A stretch of 64,000 bases of DNA from Amoebophrya sp. A120 (lineage: Eukaryota; Sar; Dinophyceae; Syndiniales; Amoebophryaceae), in NCBI GenBank assembly GCA_905178155.1, contig CAJINV010000002.1, positions 8,575,224-8,639,223 on the forward strand, given 5' to 3'. The stretch's first letter is position 1; every line of letters begins with the position of its first letter. Under the pieces are notes generated by a model. The model was given only the letters and a program-made list of their open reading frames with translations. It did not search any database and was not told where the DNA came from. Shown piece by piece: positions 46,814 to 59,432 of this stretch. Both the position numbers and the translations under genes were made by a program.

Positions 46814-49800
46814 CTAGCTGTTGATAAAGTGCATGCGAAATTGTTTCTCCCGGTCCGCCTGTTTTGCCTTCCGTTCGCGCTCGTGCAACACAAAAGCGAC
46901 GAGCAACAGGACAACCAGCAGCAGTAGACACACAAAAAAGATTACGTAGAAGTAACCCGCCGGGTTTACCACCAGCTCGAGCGACCACTCATTTGACGCC
47001 GCGGCGCTCCACACTGAGACTGGACGAGGACGTCTATCGTATCGTGGACTGTCAGGTATCGCCCCTGCTCCTTTCGGCCTTGTTGCCGAAGATGCTGCAG
47101 AATGAGAAAGCCTCATTTCTCTGCTGGTTGTTTGCTCCAATGCTGGTGTGCCATGATCTTGATCGGATACAACCGCGGATGATGAAAAAGGGATGATCAC
47201 TGCCACGGCCGAGTTGGGCACGATCTGCGACCCCTCGAAGCGACGTGTGAATCCGCGCGCGTTGGGGAGGAAAGGAAGACACCCAATTTCGAAGTCGTCA
47301 ATGTAACTGTTCGAGTCCTTTAAGCCCAAATCTAGAAACGGCAGTTGCAAGCTACCAAAGTGATTGCTGGTCCCAAGTAAAGTCGTGCGGGTCTGCTTCC
47401 GTTCCAGGTTGCGCGGATTCAGATAGCCCAACTGGAGCGTGCAGGTGAACGGAACTATATTCCGAGTGGTGTAAATCGACGAAGTTGCACCAGCGGCGGC
47501 GCCAGGTCGCGCTGTCGGTCCTGGGTGCACCACCATCTGCTGGTCCGACGGCTCGGGCACGGACAGGTATGGCGTTCTCAAACGTTACATTGTCAGCTGT
47601 TACATGATTTGTCAAGCAAAATTGCCTTCAGAATCGACACCATCAAGCTGCTTCGCATGACAAATTCCCAGAGGGCCAAACAGGCTGATAATCGGCGCCA
47701 AATCTGTCATGCAAGATGCGCGCGATCCCTCCTATCACTTTTGCTATTCTTGCATCACGAATTCATGCAACAGTTGAGAATGTAACGTTTGAGAACGCCA
47801 TAACAGGAGCGCTTGCGTTTGGATGTGGAACGAAATTTTCGCCGGGTTGTAGCAGAAAACAAAGTATTTGTACATACCCACTGCTGCAGCAGTACGAAGC
47901 GTTGTCCCAGTAGCATCATTCCTTGGAGTAAGCTCGAACGCCCAAGCAAGGATTTGCACCCTGCGACCCAAGTCCCCGTAGAATGCCGCGCCGCTGTAAT
48001 CACCCTTAGGAAGGGAAAACTTTTGGAAAACCTTTCTGTGCAGTACGTTTTGGTGTTGGGCGTAGCTTGAAGATGATCGACCAGACCCTTCGGTAGTATC
48101 GCTTTCTGCTGGCTGCTCCGACTGCTCCTCTTCGTTACCAATTAGGAGGAAGGTGGTGCATTGGAACGAATCCTGAGCTCCTGGTTTATTCCTGGCACTC
48201 GTGTTTTCGCTATGAGCGTCGCCTGTCGACGTCATACTGCAGTAGGTGTACATGATATCGAGCTTGCCATCTTGATTCAAGTCACCCAGACGAAGCCAGC
48301 GGTCGTTAGAGAGCAAGCCATATTCAACACTTCTCCTTCCTGAAGCTGCAACATTTTGTCTGCGCTTTCCATGTTGTCTCTCATCCTCTCGCGCGTGAAC
48401 GGAGATCGGAATACGACGCCAACACGGATTTCTTCCCGAGCGTTCTTGTAACTCTGAATGCTGAGCAGGTGGCACGCGCACAGAGGCCTCCCCATCGCCC
48501 TCTGGGTGTTGTTCCGAAGCTTCCGCGAGGACATCATTGTTCTGATTCTGAAGAACATTCCCCCTGTCTCTTTCGATCTGGTTGCTTTGCCCATGATGAT
48601 GGTGCCCGCCGGCTGTGCAAGTGAATTCCTCAACAATAAGGGCAGGTTCCCTGTCAACAATCTCAGGCAACGGTGCATCCATGAGGGCAGCAGGAGTTTC
48701 TGCTTCATGATCTTCACCCGCAGACCCTACCAAGTCCTCTTGTGTAGCGGCTTGTTGACTGTTCCGTGGCATTTTCGCCCTCCGCGTACCAGAAGTAGAA
48801 GTTGAAAGGCACACAAGCTGCGTCTTCCCGGTACCAAACAAATCAGCAAAGGAAAACTGCGAATTTGCGTCTTCCGCTGAAGTGATTTCGGTTTCGCGCA
48901 GTTCGCGCGCAGGAGCGATTGAGTCGTATCCCCATTCTTTCTTTCGCAACCAGACAAAGCGGGTTCTTTGCTCTACTCCAGCAGGGGCAACACTGGTTGC
49001 GCTCTCATTGCCGGCTCCATCGGGAGCAGCCCCAAGAATCGGTGTGCTGACAAAAACCCATAATTGCACCACTGCTGCGCTGTTCGGCTTCATTTCGCCA
49101 TGTGCTCCCCGACCTTCGATCTTCTGAGTACCCTGTTGCCTTGACGTAATGTCCACGGGCACAATCAGTTCCGGAGTGTTGTCTCCGTCTAGATCTGCGA
49201 GGGACGGGGAAAAATGCTTTCTCACGGAAAAGACCACGCCATCTGTCTGCGCTTTCCATCCGGTTTGCAGCAGGAACTTCCCCAGGGGAAACTCCTGGTC
49301 AGCGGGAAAAAGGATGAGCCGGACAGCTGTTGCGGCAGTACTGCGGTGATCCGGACCTGTGCTGGTACCACTTCTCAAATCGCTAATTCGCACGCGGTCC
49401 GCCAACAAGAGATCCAGGCGTCCGTCGAAGTTCAAATCTACCAAAAATGGTTCGGAATCAGACGCGATCTCATCAAGTGTTTTCTCGTAGTCGCGCGTAC
49501 TGCTTCTCTCGTAGCTTGCGGCGTAGCCATAATTCTGGGGCTCCGCGCTTGCCCGAGAAATTGGGGGCTTTTGCCGCAGGTAGACCTGTGTGAGAAAAGA
49601 GGATGACTGCGAGGGAGCAGTAGATGAGACGCTGCTGGATCTAGCAGGACTAGCTCCTGATGAGGATTCTTGATGCGCACTGTTTGACGATCGTGGCTCG
49701 CTTTTGTTCCAGATCACGAGCACGTCCGGCAGGCCATCGAGATTGAGATCTGCGTGCGAGATCACCCGGACGGGCTTCATACTCCCATTCTCCACGTCGG

Positions 49801-50782
49801 CAGAAAAATCCCTTGGTGTCTCAAGCGGCAAAGCCAGCCGGTGCTGGCTACTTGGCCTGTAGTTCGTGCGAACGTGTGCAATGCCATGTGGCGTGGTCGA
49901 TCCAGCTGCTATATCGCTTTCTGTACCGTGTAACCCAGTTTCTGTAGTCTGCTGCTGCTGCGGTCTGATTTCGTCCGACGCCCCGTCTCGTCCGTCTTGC
50001 ACCACGTAGTTATCGTCGTCATCTACGTGCATGTTGGACGACGTGAAGAACAAAATCGAGTAGAAGCTGTCTGCTAATGCTTCTCCGCCGCGTCCTCGTG
50101 CTGGCGCTGCTGCGAATGAGCTTCCAGCAGCGTTGTCTCCTTCTAGTTGGGCATGATTATCTGCATCGCTTGTTCTACTAATAATGCGCTCGTTATTACG
50201 ACGATTCCTCGCCCGGCTGCGCGAAAAAGAGTTTTCATTTCTCGCAATAACCGTGGCTTCCATCTCCATTTTGTTGGAATTCGTGTTCTGCTGTGCCCCG
50301 CCTGTCGAGCTGCTAGGTGGTGCCGTTCTTGCGCTGGCGCTGAACCCGTAACTCAGCGGCGGACTGGGAAAGCCGGGTAATGTCCGCGAAAGCTCGAGCC
50401 CGGGGAGCAATCGCGGGACCACAGCCGCAGGATTGCGGTCAAGTGATCCGTCATAATTTGGGCTCCCATTGGAATCGGAAACCGCTGGTGGGAGATGACC
50501 GACATCCTGGGGGGAAGCTATCGGTGTCAGTGAGGCTCCTTGGTTTCGGTTTCCACCTGGTTCACTAGGTCGCGCATTGGGATCATTACCGGAACCAAAT
50601 CCATTGTCCTGCTCTTCCCCGGTATTTCCAAAAGAGAGACAAGGTCGCAGGCCCAGTAGGATATACGAATACAACATTCCCACAAGAAGTCTCCGCACGT
50701 GAAAAAACCTCCAGCATCTCATGAGCCCTATCTTTTGGCGCTGGCTTGTCGGGCCGTGCAGGAGTTGGAGTTCCTGCGCCAT
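46814..50782 (-). CDS. ITFG1: ITFG1/TIP-like FG-GAP repeat type I membrane protein (1242 residues)
   Basis: The T-cell immunomodulatory protein family (ITFG1/TIP) consists of type I membrane proteins with an FG-GAP beta-propeller ectodomain. Here the N terminus has a basic stretch and a hydrophobic run (LLVGMLYSYILLGLRPCLSF) that may be a signal. FG-GAP/VCBS-type calcium loops are seen in DLNLDGLPDVLV, DLNFDGRLDLLL, DLDGDNTPELIV and DLNQDGKLDIMY, plus a weaker DLFGTGKTQLVC. Near the C terminus NPAGYFYVIFFVCLLLLVVL is the membrane helix, followed by a short basic tail ending REKQFRMHFINS, similar in kind to ITFG1 tails. Long Ser/Gly/Asp-rich inserts make it about twice the animal length. The one intron is the introner at 47568-47802; exons 46814-47567 and 47808-50782 total 1243 codons, joined as TQALL-SVPEPSD. 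Confidence 0.82.
47568..47802 (-). mobile_element. Introner element (235 bp) in the ITFG1-like gene
   Basis: Perfect inverted termini TATGGCGTTCTCAAACGTTA at both ends and a perfect 5-bp duplication ACAGG (47563-47567 and 47803-47807). Shares the CAAACGTTACA core with the UFD1 element and has GCATGACAAATTCCC and CTGTCATGC inside. Excision with one duplication keeps the host frame. Confidence 0.92.
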
Positions 50783-51329
50783 TTTTGCAGTAGACGCTAG
50801 CAGACTTCTACTTTTTTGAGTGCTGGTCGTCCTCCACCTTCTCTATGTACGTACTTTTACGCCTTGTGTTTGAAGCACACGCCCGAGCTCTAGAGAGCTC
50901 ACTTTGCAATTGCAAACAAGATGGGGAATAATTCACACATGATCAAATCAAAGTGAAACTGCTCCAGCCTTCCACTGACTTCCCGAGACAAAAATGCAAG
51001 TTTTGGAACAAACTACAAGTACGCGACGACAAGCGGAAAACTTTCTTGTGAAGCTAGACAACTCCTCGAAATAAAAACGCATTGCGACGATCTGACGCAC
51101 TACAACTTACAACCATCGGTCTAGAGTAGAACATCAGAGGTTTTCAGAAAAACTGTGCGCCATTTACTCCATGATTGTGTTCTTGATCTTGTTCCGATGT
51201 TGCTTTGCGTAGAGTCTTCTATTGTGCGGTAATCTAATATGTCGCATGATCCGTAGGCACCATTCGCTTTCGACAATACCACGCGCTGTTCTGCACAGAT
51301 ACTGCCAAAATAGAAATGGACCAACAACA
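50783..51329. other. Intergenic stretch, no gene seen
   Basis: No recognisable coding frame. Contains GAGCTCTAGAGAGCTC, a near-palindrome near 50886, of unknown meaning. Confidence 0.45.
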
Positions 51330-52231
51330 TCAAAACTCGTTTTGTTCCCCCGTGGCTTCCTCCAAGGGCAAGACTTCTACTCTTTCGTTGTCGATCTCGC
51401 ACTGGCCCTCGGGATCGTACACCATCCAAGTGAACGGCTGGTTTACGTCCAGAAACCCGCGCAACTCTTCCACTGCGGCAAAGATCGCTGCGCCCTGCTT
51501 CTTGTTCGACTCGTCCTTGGCGTGGGAGAGGCCGCTCGCGTGCTGCTCCAGGTTGTTGATAGCAGTGCTGATATGGTTATACAGGGTGTCCCTTGCGGGC
51601 TTTTCCGCCCCCTGGATCTCGAATTCCGCCTCGGGAATGGAGACTAGCGCGGGGTACGCTGCGAACACGAACGTGTTTTGGAGTAGGTCATCCCCGGTCT
51701 CGATCTTAAATTTTAGTCTGCGGCCCTCCTTGCGCTCCTTCGGGGTTATTTTGAATACCTCCTTACCGGTGTCGGGATTAGTCCTGGAGTTTTGAAGAAA
51801 TGCGAGATTGAATCTGACGGAAATTACAGTCGCAATCGTGCAAGAAGAGTCTGAGAAATTGACCTTGTGGACAAAATAACGAGAGACTCAACAATGCAAA
51901 AAAGAAATTCTCTAGCATCGCTATACCACACGGTGCAGTTAGGCATTTGGTGCTTCATAAACTCCAAAAATGTCCCGCCAAGTGCGTCTTCAAATTCGTC
52001 CGAGTCTGCGTAGCCCAGGTCGTTGAGTAAATAGAACTCGATAGACTCTACTGGTAAGAACTCAACACCATCCCCAAGCGTTGAAACGGAAAAGAAAAGT
52101 TGCTCCACCTCCGCAATAACTCGGGTGGCTTCCTGCTTCGTCACCGTTTGCGGATTCAATCGCTTGTCGTGCTCTATTTGCAGATCTTCCTGCTCCGCAT
52201 GGATTGCGGGATCGGATATGTCGATCTTCAT
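51330..52231 (-). CDS. Unrecognised acidic protein (252 residues, two exons)
   Basis: Exons 51927-52231 and 51330-51783, a GT-AG intron, 253 codons with the stop. The start MKIDISDPAIHAEQED is followed by a helical, acidic first half (FYLLNDLGYADSDEFEDAL) and, across the join, NCTVW-TNPDTGKEVFKITP. The second half has IPEAEFEIQ and, near the end, NQPFTWMVYDPEGQCEID, which faintly recalls the C-terminal part of ZPR1 domains (IPE-x-E and PFT-x-DP-x-G). No zinc-finger cysteines accompany it, so I do not name it ZPR1. Composition and clean splicing support a real gene. Confidence 0.6.
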
Positions 52232-53261
52232 GTTTGTGAATATTTTGCGAGGAGCTACTATGTTGAGAACGTGTAAACAGCAGACGTCGTTGAGTAGGTT
52301 GCAGTGTGATTACAAAAGACAAATAGTTGATGCGCGTTCGCGTGGTCGTTGAAGGAAAATACGCAAGGCAGTTTTTACAAGTCAATTTCACAATGCGGTA
52401 CTAGGGGTCAGGTTCTTTGTGTGGGGACGTCGGTCGTACTACCCAGATATGGTTCGCTGCGCAGAAATGATCTCACCAGAATCAATTAGAAACTCACACT
52501 TTTTGCGAAATTTCAGAATAAATATAAAAGACTAGACGATCTTTCCTCATGGAGGTTTTCTTCCATTTCATCGTTCTTGCGTGCTGCGGAACTAGGACTT
52601 TGAACTTGTTCCAAGGGTGATCACAATCTGAAACCAACACACTGCCAGACCGCAGCCGCAGAGTTTTGGATTCTATCACTGAGAACCTCGCTTTATTTTT
52701 GCATTGCTAATGCTATGGGAGAAGAAACATCAGATTTACAGCCACTCGAGATCATCGACAGACATCTACGTATTGGCTAAGATCTTCATACTGGGTAGTC
52801 GATCATTGTAGATCGACAGGCAGATCCTAATTTTTGTTCCATTCTAATTTGGCCAAAGCTACCAGCCGACACCGTCGCGGTGGATACATCGCTGCAAAAA
52901 TGCTCGTCAGTTCATTCTTGCACTGGTCATAGACGTTGACTTGTCTTGATGTTTTGCGAGAGCGCGTGCGCGACTACTTCTTTGGGAAACAAGAAAATGG
53001 AGCTGCAGCTGAGTCTAACATCTACATCATACAAAGGGTTGTTCGTTCTGCACGTTGCAAATTTACGTTCATTTCCGTTTTGTCATTTTCTCGTCAAGTC
53101 TTCTTCCTTAGGCTTGATCCTTAGGTTTGATCCTTTGAGGATTTTCATCTTTCTCTGCTGCACGGTTGGAATTTTTCCCCGACCATGGCAAGTTCAATAT
53201 CATTCTCTCTTGTCGTTGTTTCTGGACATTTTTCACCATGATCTTCATCCTTGGCATTTTC
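52232..53261. other. Intergenic stretch, no gene seen
   Basis: Short frames only; nothing recognisable. Separates the 252-residue gene from the stop of the His/Tyr/Asp-rich secreted protein gene. Confidence 0.5.
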
Positions 53262-55505
53262 CTACTTGTGGTCCTCCTCCACCTCGTGCACGACACTTGC
53301 TGTGGACTTTTTGGCGCCGTTTGCTCCGGCGTGATCACCATCGCGAGTGCTCCTTTTCTGCTTCTGCTTCTTGTGAACCAAGTCGAGTTCGTCTCCCAGG
53401 CCACTGCTCCCGAGGGTCGAAGAAAGTTTTGTTTTGATTTTCGCGAGCAGATTGTACCAAGGATTGTAGTAGTGATCGTCTTCGTGGTGGCAATCAGAAT
53501 CCCAGTGGTCATCGTAATAATGGTGGTCATCATCATGGTGATAATAATGACCGTACCCCATCAGCCCCTCTCCGACCGTGTGCAGCGCGTCTTCGAGCCC
53601 GGATCCCATCGAGTCCAGCGAGTCCTCGAGGTGGTGCACCGAGCTTTCCACGCGGTCCAACGACTCCTCCACGCGGTCCAGCTGGTCCTGCTGCTCGGTG
53701 GTCAGTCCACTGCCAGTCGCAGTGCCCGAGATTTTGATGGTGCCTTCGACGGGATGAGTGGTTGTGTCTTCTGGCGTTGATGTTTCAGCGTCTTCGCCTT
53801 CTTCTGCTTCTTCATCTTCCAGTACTTCTGGGTCCTCTTCGGTTTGTTCATCTTCGTCCAGCTCTTCTGGCTCAGATTCACCATCTCCGAATTCGTCCTC
53901 TTGTGGCTCGGATGAGTCTTCGATTTCCTCTCCTGGTGCAGGCTCTAGCACTTCCTCGTCTTCCTCTTCTTCTTCTGTCGGCTCCTGGTGCTCCGGGTCA
54001 ACATCTTCATCTTCATCGTCCATGTCCATGTCATCCTCGATGCCCTTCTTGGCTTCTTGCCCGTGCTTTTGTTTCGCAAGCAGGAGGTCCTTGGTTTTGT
54101 CATCTTCGGTAGTTTGCGGCGCCCCCGGCTTGTCAGAAATAACTCCAGCACCGCCCTGAGAGGGAACAAGTCCTCTGTGCGGCTTCGTCAAGCTATCGGA
54201 CTTGTCGTCGACACCTTGACCTTTCATCTCGTCGTCCGGCACTTCCTCCACTATCGGGATCTTGCCAAGCTGTCCAGGCGTCTCCTCCTCCTTGCGCGCT
54301 TTGTCCTCCGGCGGCGGATGCCAGGCAGGCTGCACTTTCGCCGTAGCGAGTTTTGCGATTTCTTGGGAAGGTAAAGGAGGTGGAGCTGGTGCGGAAGACG
54401 CCAGCAGCTTGCCATTGCCGTCCGTTCGCATGCCGTTGTGTATAGTCGGATCTACTGCTGGATTAGGCTGTGGTTGCGGCATTTGGTTTTTGGGCAATTG
54501 CCGAGGTGCTGCTGCACTGACAACTTTGTTCGTCTTTTTCCGGCTTTTGCTTTTGGTGGCAGAAGTACTCAGGCTGGCCTGCTTTGCTAGTGACGAACCT
54601 CCCTTTCGCGAATGCGCTCGCTTCTGCGTTTTTCGATTGAGACGATTGTTGTTTACTCCTGCCGTGTTTTTGAAAGCTGCAGTGCTGCTCTTCTCCGCAG
54701 CAAAACTTCCCTTCTTTGCGGCCTGTTCTTTCATGTGTTCGTAGTACGCTGCTGAGCCAATATGTGTCGGTCTTCGTGGAACAAAAAAAAAATCTTTGGA
54801 TATGTTGAAGCAAACGCAGGGGAGTAGCATCGGCATACTGATACTGATTCGATCGTCGTTTTCATGCATGTAGACTGATTTCAGGTCTAACCCAATATAC
54901 CGCATTGAGCGAACCCTCCAGAATAAAAAAAGTAGAAGATTTTTTTCCACTCATAACCGGTTGGCAGGCCAAGCATCGAGCGCACCGCTATCTTCCGCGC
55001 GACTTTCGGCCAAACCTAGCAGACCGAGCTGCTGCCGGCTCGCCGTACTAACCCCGCCTCCAAGAAGTTGGCCGTTCGCAATGTTGTTGCTCTGGACCAA
55101 GCACTGTAATAACTTGCCCTTCGTCAGCCCCGGGGTGTGCTTCATCGCGCCCGCACAAGATTCGCAGCCGGCCATGCAGAGGTCCAGAGCAAGGTTTTTT
55201 TCTCCGTCCGAGTAGCTCTTTTCAATAAACATCGTTTCCAAGTTGCAAAAGTCTTGCGCGCAGTCCTGGTGTGCGAACTCGTAGGGCTTCTCCCCTTCTT
55301 GGATCACCTTCGCCATCTTCCGGCGTAGAAACTTGTAGGCAGCTGCATCAGACTTGGTGAGGGCTCGCATGCTGCTCCGTGCACCTAAGCGTCGCTGCAT
55401 GCTATTCAGCCGGATGCTGTTTGCGCCCTGCGGACCATTGCACATGATGTTGGCCACAAGAAGAGCCGCAGCCGCACGATGTGCGGATATCGAGGAGCTC
55501 TTCAT
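53262..55505 (-). CDS. Secreted protein: Cys-rich N part, acidic middle, His/Tyr/Asp-rich tail
   Basis: I start at the ATG at 55505, where the MKSSSISAHRAAAALLVANI stretch has the charge and hydrophobic pattern of a signal peptide ending near GPQGA; an in-frame ATG at 55547 also exists. Exons 54958-55505 and 53262-54771 with a GT-AG intron sum to 686 codons, joined as ANR-PTHIGSAAYYEHM. The N part has paired Cys (QDCAQDFC, LDLCMAGCESC). The middle (residues about 380-520) is almost pure Asp/Glu with Pro and Ser. A heptad segment (DRVEESLDRVESSVHHLEDS) precedes a tail dense in His, Tyr and Asp (YYHHDDDHHYYDDHWDSDC). Such tails can bind metal ions; that function is inference. No family recognised. 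Confidence 0.65.
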
Positions 55506-56353
55506 CTCGACCTTCCAGGCAGACTCGACTTCCAATTTCTTGGCCAAGCAACTTGAACTTATGTTGTCAACATCTGCTCAAGTTTCTATTGTACTTTGTC
55601 ACACAACCGATGTTGCGCACGGCAGATTTGTAATAAAGCAAGAAATCATCAGAAGCAAAAACCTTCTGTGAATTGCACACGACTATTCTATAAACCTAGG
55701 TGGTTCTCTCTTCGTCCTGCTGCTGCTGTCTATCTCACAGCTGCGCATGCTTTCACTCAAAGACAAAGCGTTTCATCCGCCGCTCTCCCAAAAACTCAGT
55801 TGGATGCAGTGAGGCTCGGAGTCACAGGCAAAACCCAATTACACAGGAGGGCGATCTTGGATCTTCCCATTCCCGTTCCCCCTATAGAACATCTTCGTGT
55901 CTTACACGTTCAACGGAGACGGTTGTATATCTGACAACTACTTCATCACAACTTGTTCGCGAAAAAAAATCAAAACTCCTCTGCTGTTCATAGGCCACCA
56001 AATTTGCGCGGTTGGTGGAAAGAAAATCTCCGTCAATTACAATTGCGGGAGGGACAGAGGGCGGTTGTAGATTTAGTACGAGCCCGCATATAAGTAAACA
56101 TGAAAGTTTGTTTGCAATGAAAACCTGCAAAAAGAAGCAGGGACACAAGTGAATAAAAATCCTATTTCAATGCAGTCCAGTCGTGAAACTTCGAAAAGTT
56201 CTGCGCGTGATACACATAACAGTGTTTCAGAGTTGTTCTCGTTACTTACGTGTGGTAGTGATACTTGAAAGAACATCCTCTTGCGGCTTCGACTTTGAAG
56301 ATGACACATCTCGTCTCTGTGGGCTGTGCAGTAATTGCACACGGAACTTTTCC
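55506..56353. other. Mostly intergenic; possible exon near 55890-56060
   Basis: A minus-strand frame near 55882-56060 reads AIVIDGDFLSTNRANLVAYE and could be an extra 3' exon of the eIF4G-like gene or part of another gene, but no splice partner is clear. The rest shows nothing. Confidence 0.3.
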
Positions 56354-58728
56354 CTACGCCGTGATCTCGACCCAGTTGTTTTTCCTAGTGTCCAGAAGAT
56401 TCATGATGGCAAACCGGACCTTCTTATTCTCCGTTGTGTTTGCGATGTCCATAAGCTGGAAGAATTTGGTCTTCAGCTCCTTATGGTGCGCCCAAGTGTC
56501 CTTGTCGAATTCTGGACCTATGACTTTGAGGAAAACCTGGTGTTGGAGTTTTTGATAAACATACAATCGCGCACGACATGTTCTTGTTGTATACACAAAT
56601 TTACATACCGCTATCCTTCGCCATGGTACTAGTACGTCTACGTGTACAAAATGCATCAACAACAGAAACGCAATTTTTGCAAGTCTAGAAAATTAGTCAC
56701 AAATACCGTCAAGTTCTCGACTTTGATCGTGTCCCCGGGAGACTCCAGCAAACTGTCGCAGATCATCAAGATCAAACGGCTGGCCAGGAGTTCGTTAACA
56801 ATCAACTTTCCGACGAATTTCACCGTGCCGAGCATGCATTTTTTGTACAAAGTCTCAACCTCCAGCTGGCTGTGCATTTCCGTGGCCTCCAGGTTGGGTT
56901 CCGGCTCGTGGAGGTACTTTTCGAAGCTTGACTGACACCGGTTCAGAAGGATGGAGCGAAAAGATTTAGGGTCCTGATATTGTTTTCGAATCATGTATGA
57001 TCACAGTTGATTCCGCCTCTATCTAGACAGCAAAAAAAACGACGACCCGGTCGGGACGAGCTCAAAAAAATTTCATCAATTTAGGCACAGAAATCCAGAA
57101 AGTCTTCTATGATTCATATTAGAAGACAATGAAGCATATGTACCACGCTTGCAATTGTTCCCTCCTGGCACCATGAGTTCAACCGAACGCACATGTCTGT
57201 GTAGAGCTCCAGGAAGTTGTGCTGTTTAACGACCTTGTCGAAAATCTGCTCTGCAAACATCTCCACATCGTCTGGGCACGTGATCACCTCTTTCAACTGG
57301 TCCGCGCTGTAGTGTAGAATGTGTGGTAGCAATACAGGAAAAAACAAGCACGCTACTCCACCTATGTATCACTATCTCAATTTTTCTAAAACTGCGCAAA
57401 TTGTAGCACGGCGCGACAAAGCGAACCTGGGTACACCGCGGCTTACTTTCCGATCAAAAACGCACTTCTACCCTATCGCTATCATAGACCAAGCATCACC
57501 ATCACTCAGACTCACGTATAAATTATACAGGCTGTCAAATTTCTGTGGTGAGAGCTTGTTCAGGATTCCTTTGATCTTCTTCAGTGTCGCCTTTACTTCC
57601 TCCTCTGTCTTAACAACCACTGGTCTCGCGGGCTCTGGTGCAGGTGCTCTCCTGCTGTCTGCTATCTGTTGCGGTGCTGCTTCTCGCTCGTCGTAGTAGT
57701 AATCGTCTCCTGGCTTACCACCGTCCTTCCCGATGTCCTTGCCCTTTCCTTTGCTCCCTTTGTAGCCCCCACCGGGAGGCGACTCAGGCCTCCTTCGCTG
57801 GTGGATGGCCGGTCGCTGCTGGTTGTAGGAACTACTAGTACCGGGCGTGTCCGCATCTTTGTCATAGTAGCCGCTGCTTTTTCCGCCACTCGTTTTTCCT
57901 GCTCCTTTCCTGTCGTTGTAGTAGTCATCATCACGGTCACGATCCCCTCCTCGGCGATCGTAGCCGCGGCTGTTTTCGATGTTGTCCGCGTGATCCTGGG
58001 TTCCGTAGTCTTCGCGGTAATTCTTTCCACTCGAGCCTGTGGATCCGCCCTTGTTGTAGCTACCGCCTCCGTAGCCGTCTTTATCCTTCCCGCGGCTAGG
58101 GCTCTTTCCGTACGACCGGCTACTATTTTCGTAGCTGTTGTAATCGTCATAGCCGTCCTTTTGCCTACTTGACGGTCCACCACCCTTTACGTTGTTGTAA
58201 TCATCTCGGTCAACGTCGTCATACTTTCCTCTGCTCTTGCTGGACGCCTTTCCCCCGTACGAGCTACTCCCCTTCTTGCTACTAGACGCGCTGTAACCTC
58301 CGCCATAACCTTCGTCGTAGTCGTTGCTCGGCCTATCGTAACCTCCTCGTCCCTTCGCCTCGCGGTCCTCATCGTCATAGCGATTCCCGCCCTTGTTCGT
58401 TCGCGGGGGGGACTCTAGTCTTCTGGGAGGATAATACTGGTCCTGTTGGTCACGCCCATAACTATCCTCGTCATCGTGCGGGGAGCTGCGTTGCCTGAGA
58501 TCATTGAATGAATTTCAATTTGGTTTGTTTTTTTGACATGAGAACAAATAGGGTAAATACTACAAGGAGTGACGTCTTCAGTACCGCGCTAATGTGATAA
58601 ACACAAACGAAGACTTTCTACCATGAATCCTTGCCGCTTTTGCCTTTTTTGCCCTTGCCTTTTCCCTTTTTCCCCTTGTTTTTGCCGTAGCTGTCTTTTT
58701 GGTAGTAACTATCGCCGTAATCGTCCAT
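56354..58728 (-). CDS. eIF4G-like MIF4G-domain protein with Gly/Tyr/Asp/Arg-rich N terminus
   Basis: The MIF4G domain of eIF4G binds eIF4A and organises translation initiation. Start ATG at 58728 (MDDYGDSYYQKDSYGKNKGK). Exon 1 (58622-58728) and exon 2 (57516-58494) join in frame through a GT-AG intron and give about 330 low-complexity residues rich in G, Y, D, R, S and K, then ATLKKIKGILNKLSPQKFDS, the start of MIF4G. Further exons carry EQIFDKVVKQHNFLELYTDM (57114-57320), SFRSILLNRCQSSFEKYL and CMLGTVKFVGKLIVNELLAS (56690-57000), and VRFAIMNLLDTRKNNWVEIT (56354-56550). These are the successive helices of the domain in order. The acceptor of the third exon is not a clear AG at the needed phase. 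The protein seems to end right after MIF4G. No eIF4E-binding motif was noticed. Confidence 0.8.
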
Positions 58729-59432
58729 GGTAAAAACTTTTAATTTTCAATGCAACTACCACGCGACCACTAACGATTGTAGCAATATAGTCAAACACTG
58801 TCAAAAAACAACTTCTTGGACTTCGCCAGTTCTTTTTCTAGATTTGCTTCTCTGCTGTTGTTGTGGCGAATCGTCAACGTAGTCGTAAAACAATCAAATG
58901 CTGCTGTCAAGTTTATTCGTATGTGTCTACAGATGATCTTGGTGATCGTGATTGGGGTTGTGCGCTCTGCTGACACTGCATATTAGACGTGATCTCATTG
59001 TAACTCTTGGGTTTCACGATATCTTCTGCACGGGCGTGGTAGCTGCATCCGTTATTAAGGTTTCATCTATGCTTCAAATCTTCAAAGATCTTCGCAGGTG
59101 ACTTGGGGGAAGTCGATGAATAGAGACTGGTTTTGGAAAGATTACTTGGGACTGGAACTGGTCGCAGCAAGATCAGAAATTTCCAAGAATTATGTCACTT
59201 TTTCCACCAGAATTTCATTGTTATTTCAACTACCACGCACCTTAACAACGGCATACCGGTGGGGTGACTAGTCTGTTGTCGATAGTACTCAAATAAAAGT
59301 GAACATCACAGCAGCCAAGAACAAAATGCAACCATGATACAGTTGGCTGCATTCGCAGAGACGAGATTTCCTTTTCCATGTTGCGAAGCTACTCCTGATC
59401 GATGTGTAAGTACTTAATTAGTGCTGATGATC
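58729..59432. other. Intergenic stretch, no gene seen
   Basis: Between the start of the eIF4G-like gene and the stop of the small membrane protein gene. AT-rich, no coding frame recognised. Confidence 0.5.

Noticed and set aside
51330-51783. Naming the 252-residue protein ZPR1
   Set aside because: Only weak similarity at two short spots; the zinc-finger cysteines are missing.
53166-54744. Plus-strand open frames opposite the acidic secreted protein
   Set aside because: Shadows of the Asp/Glu-rich coding strand: repeated GAN codons give open Ser/Leu-rich frames on the other strand.
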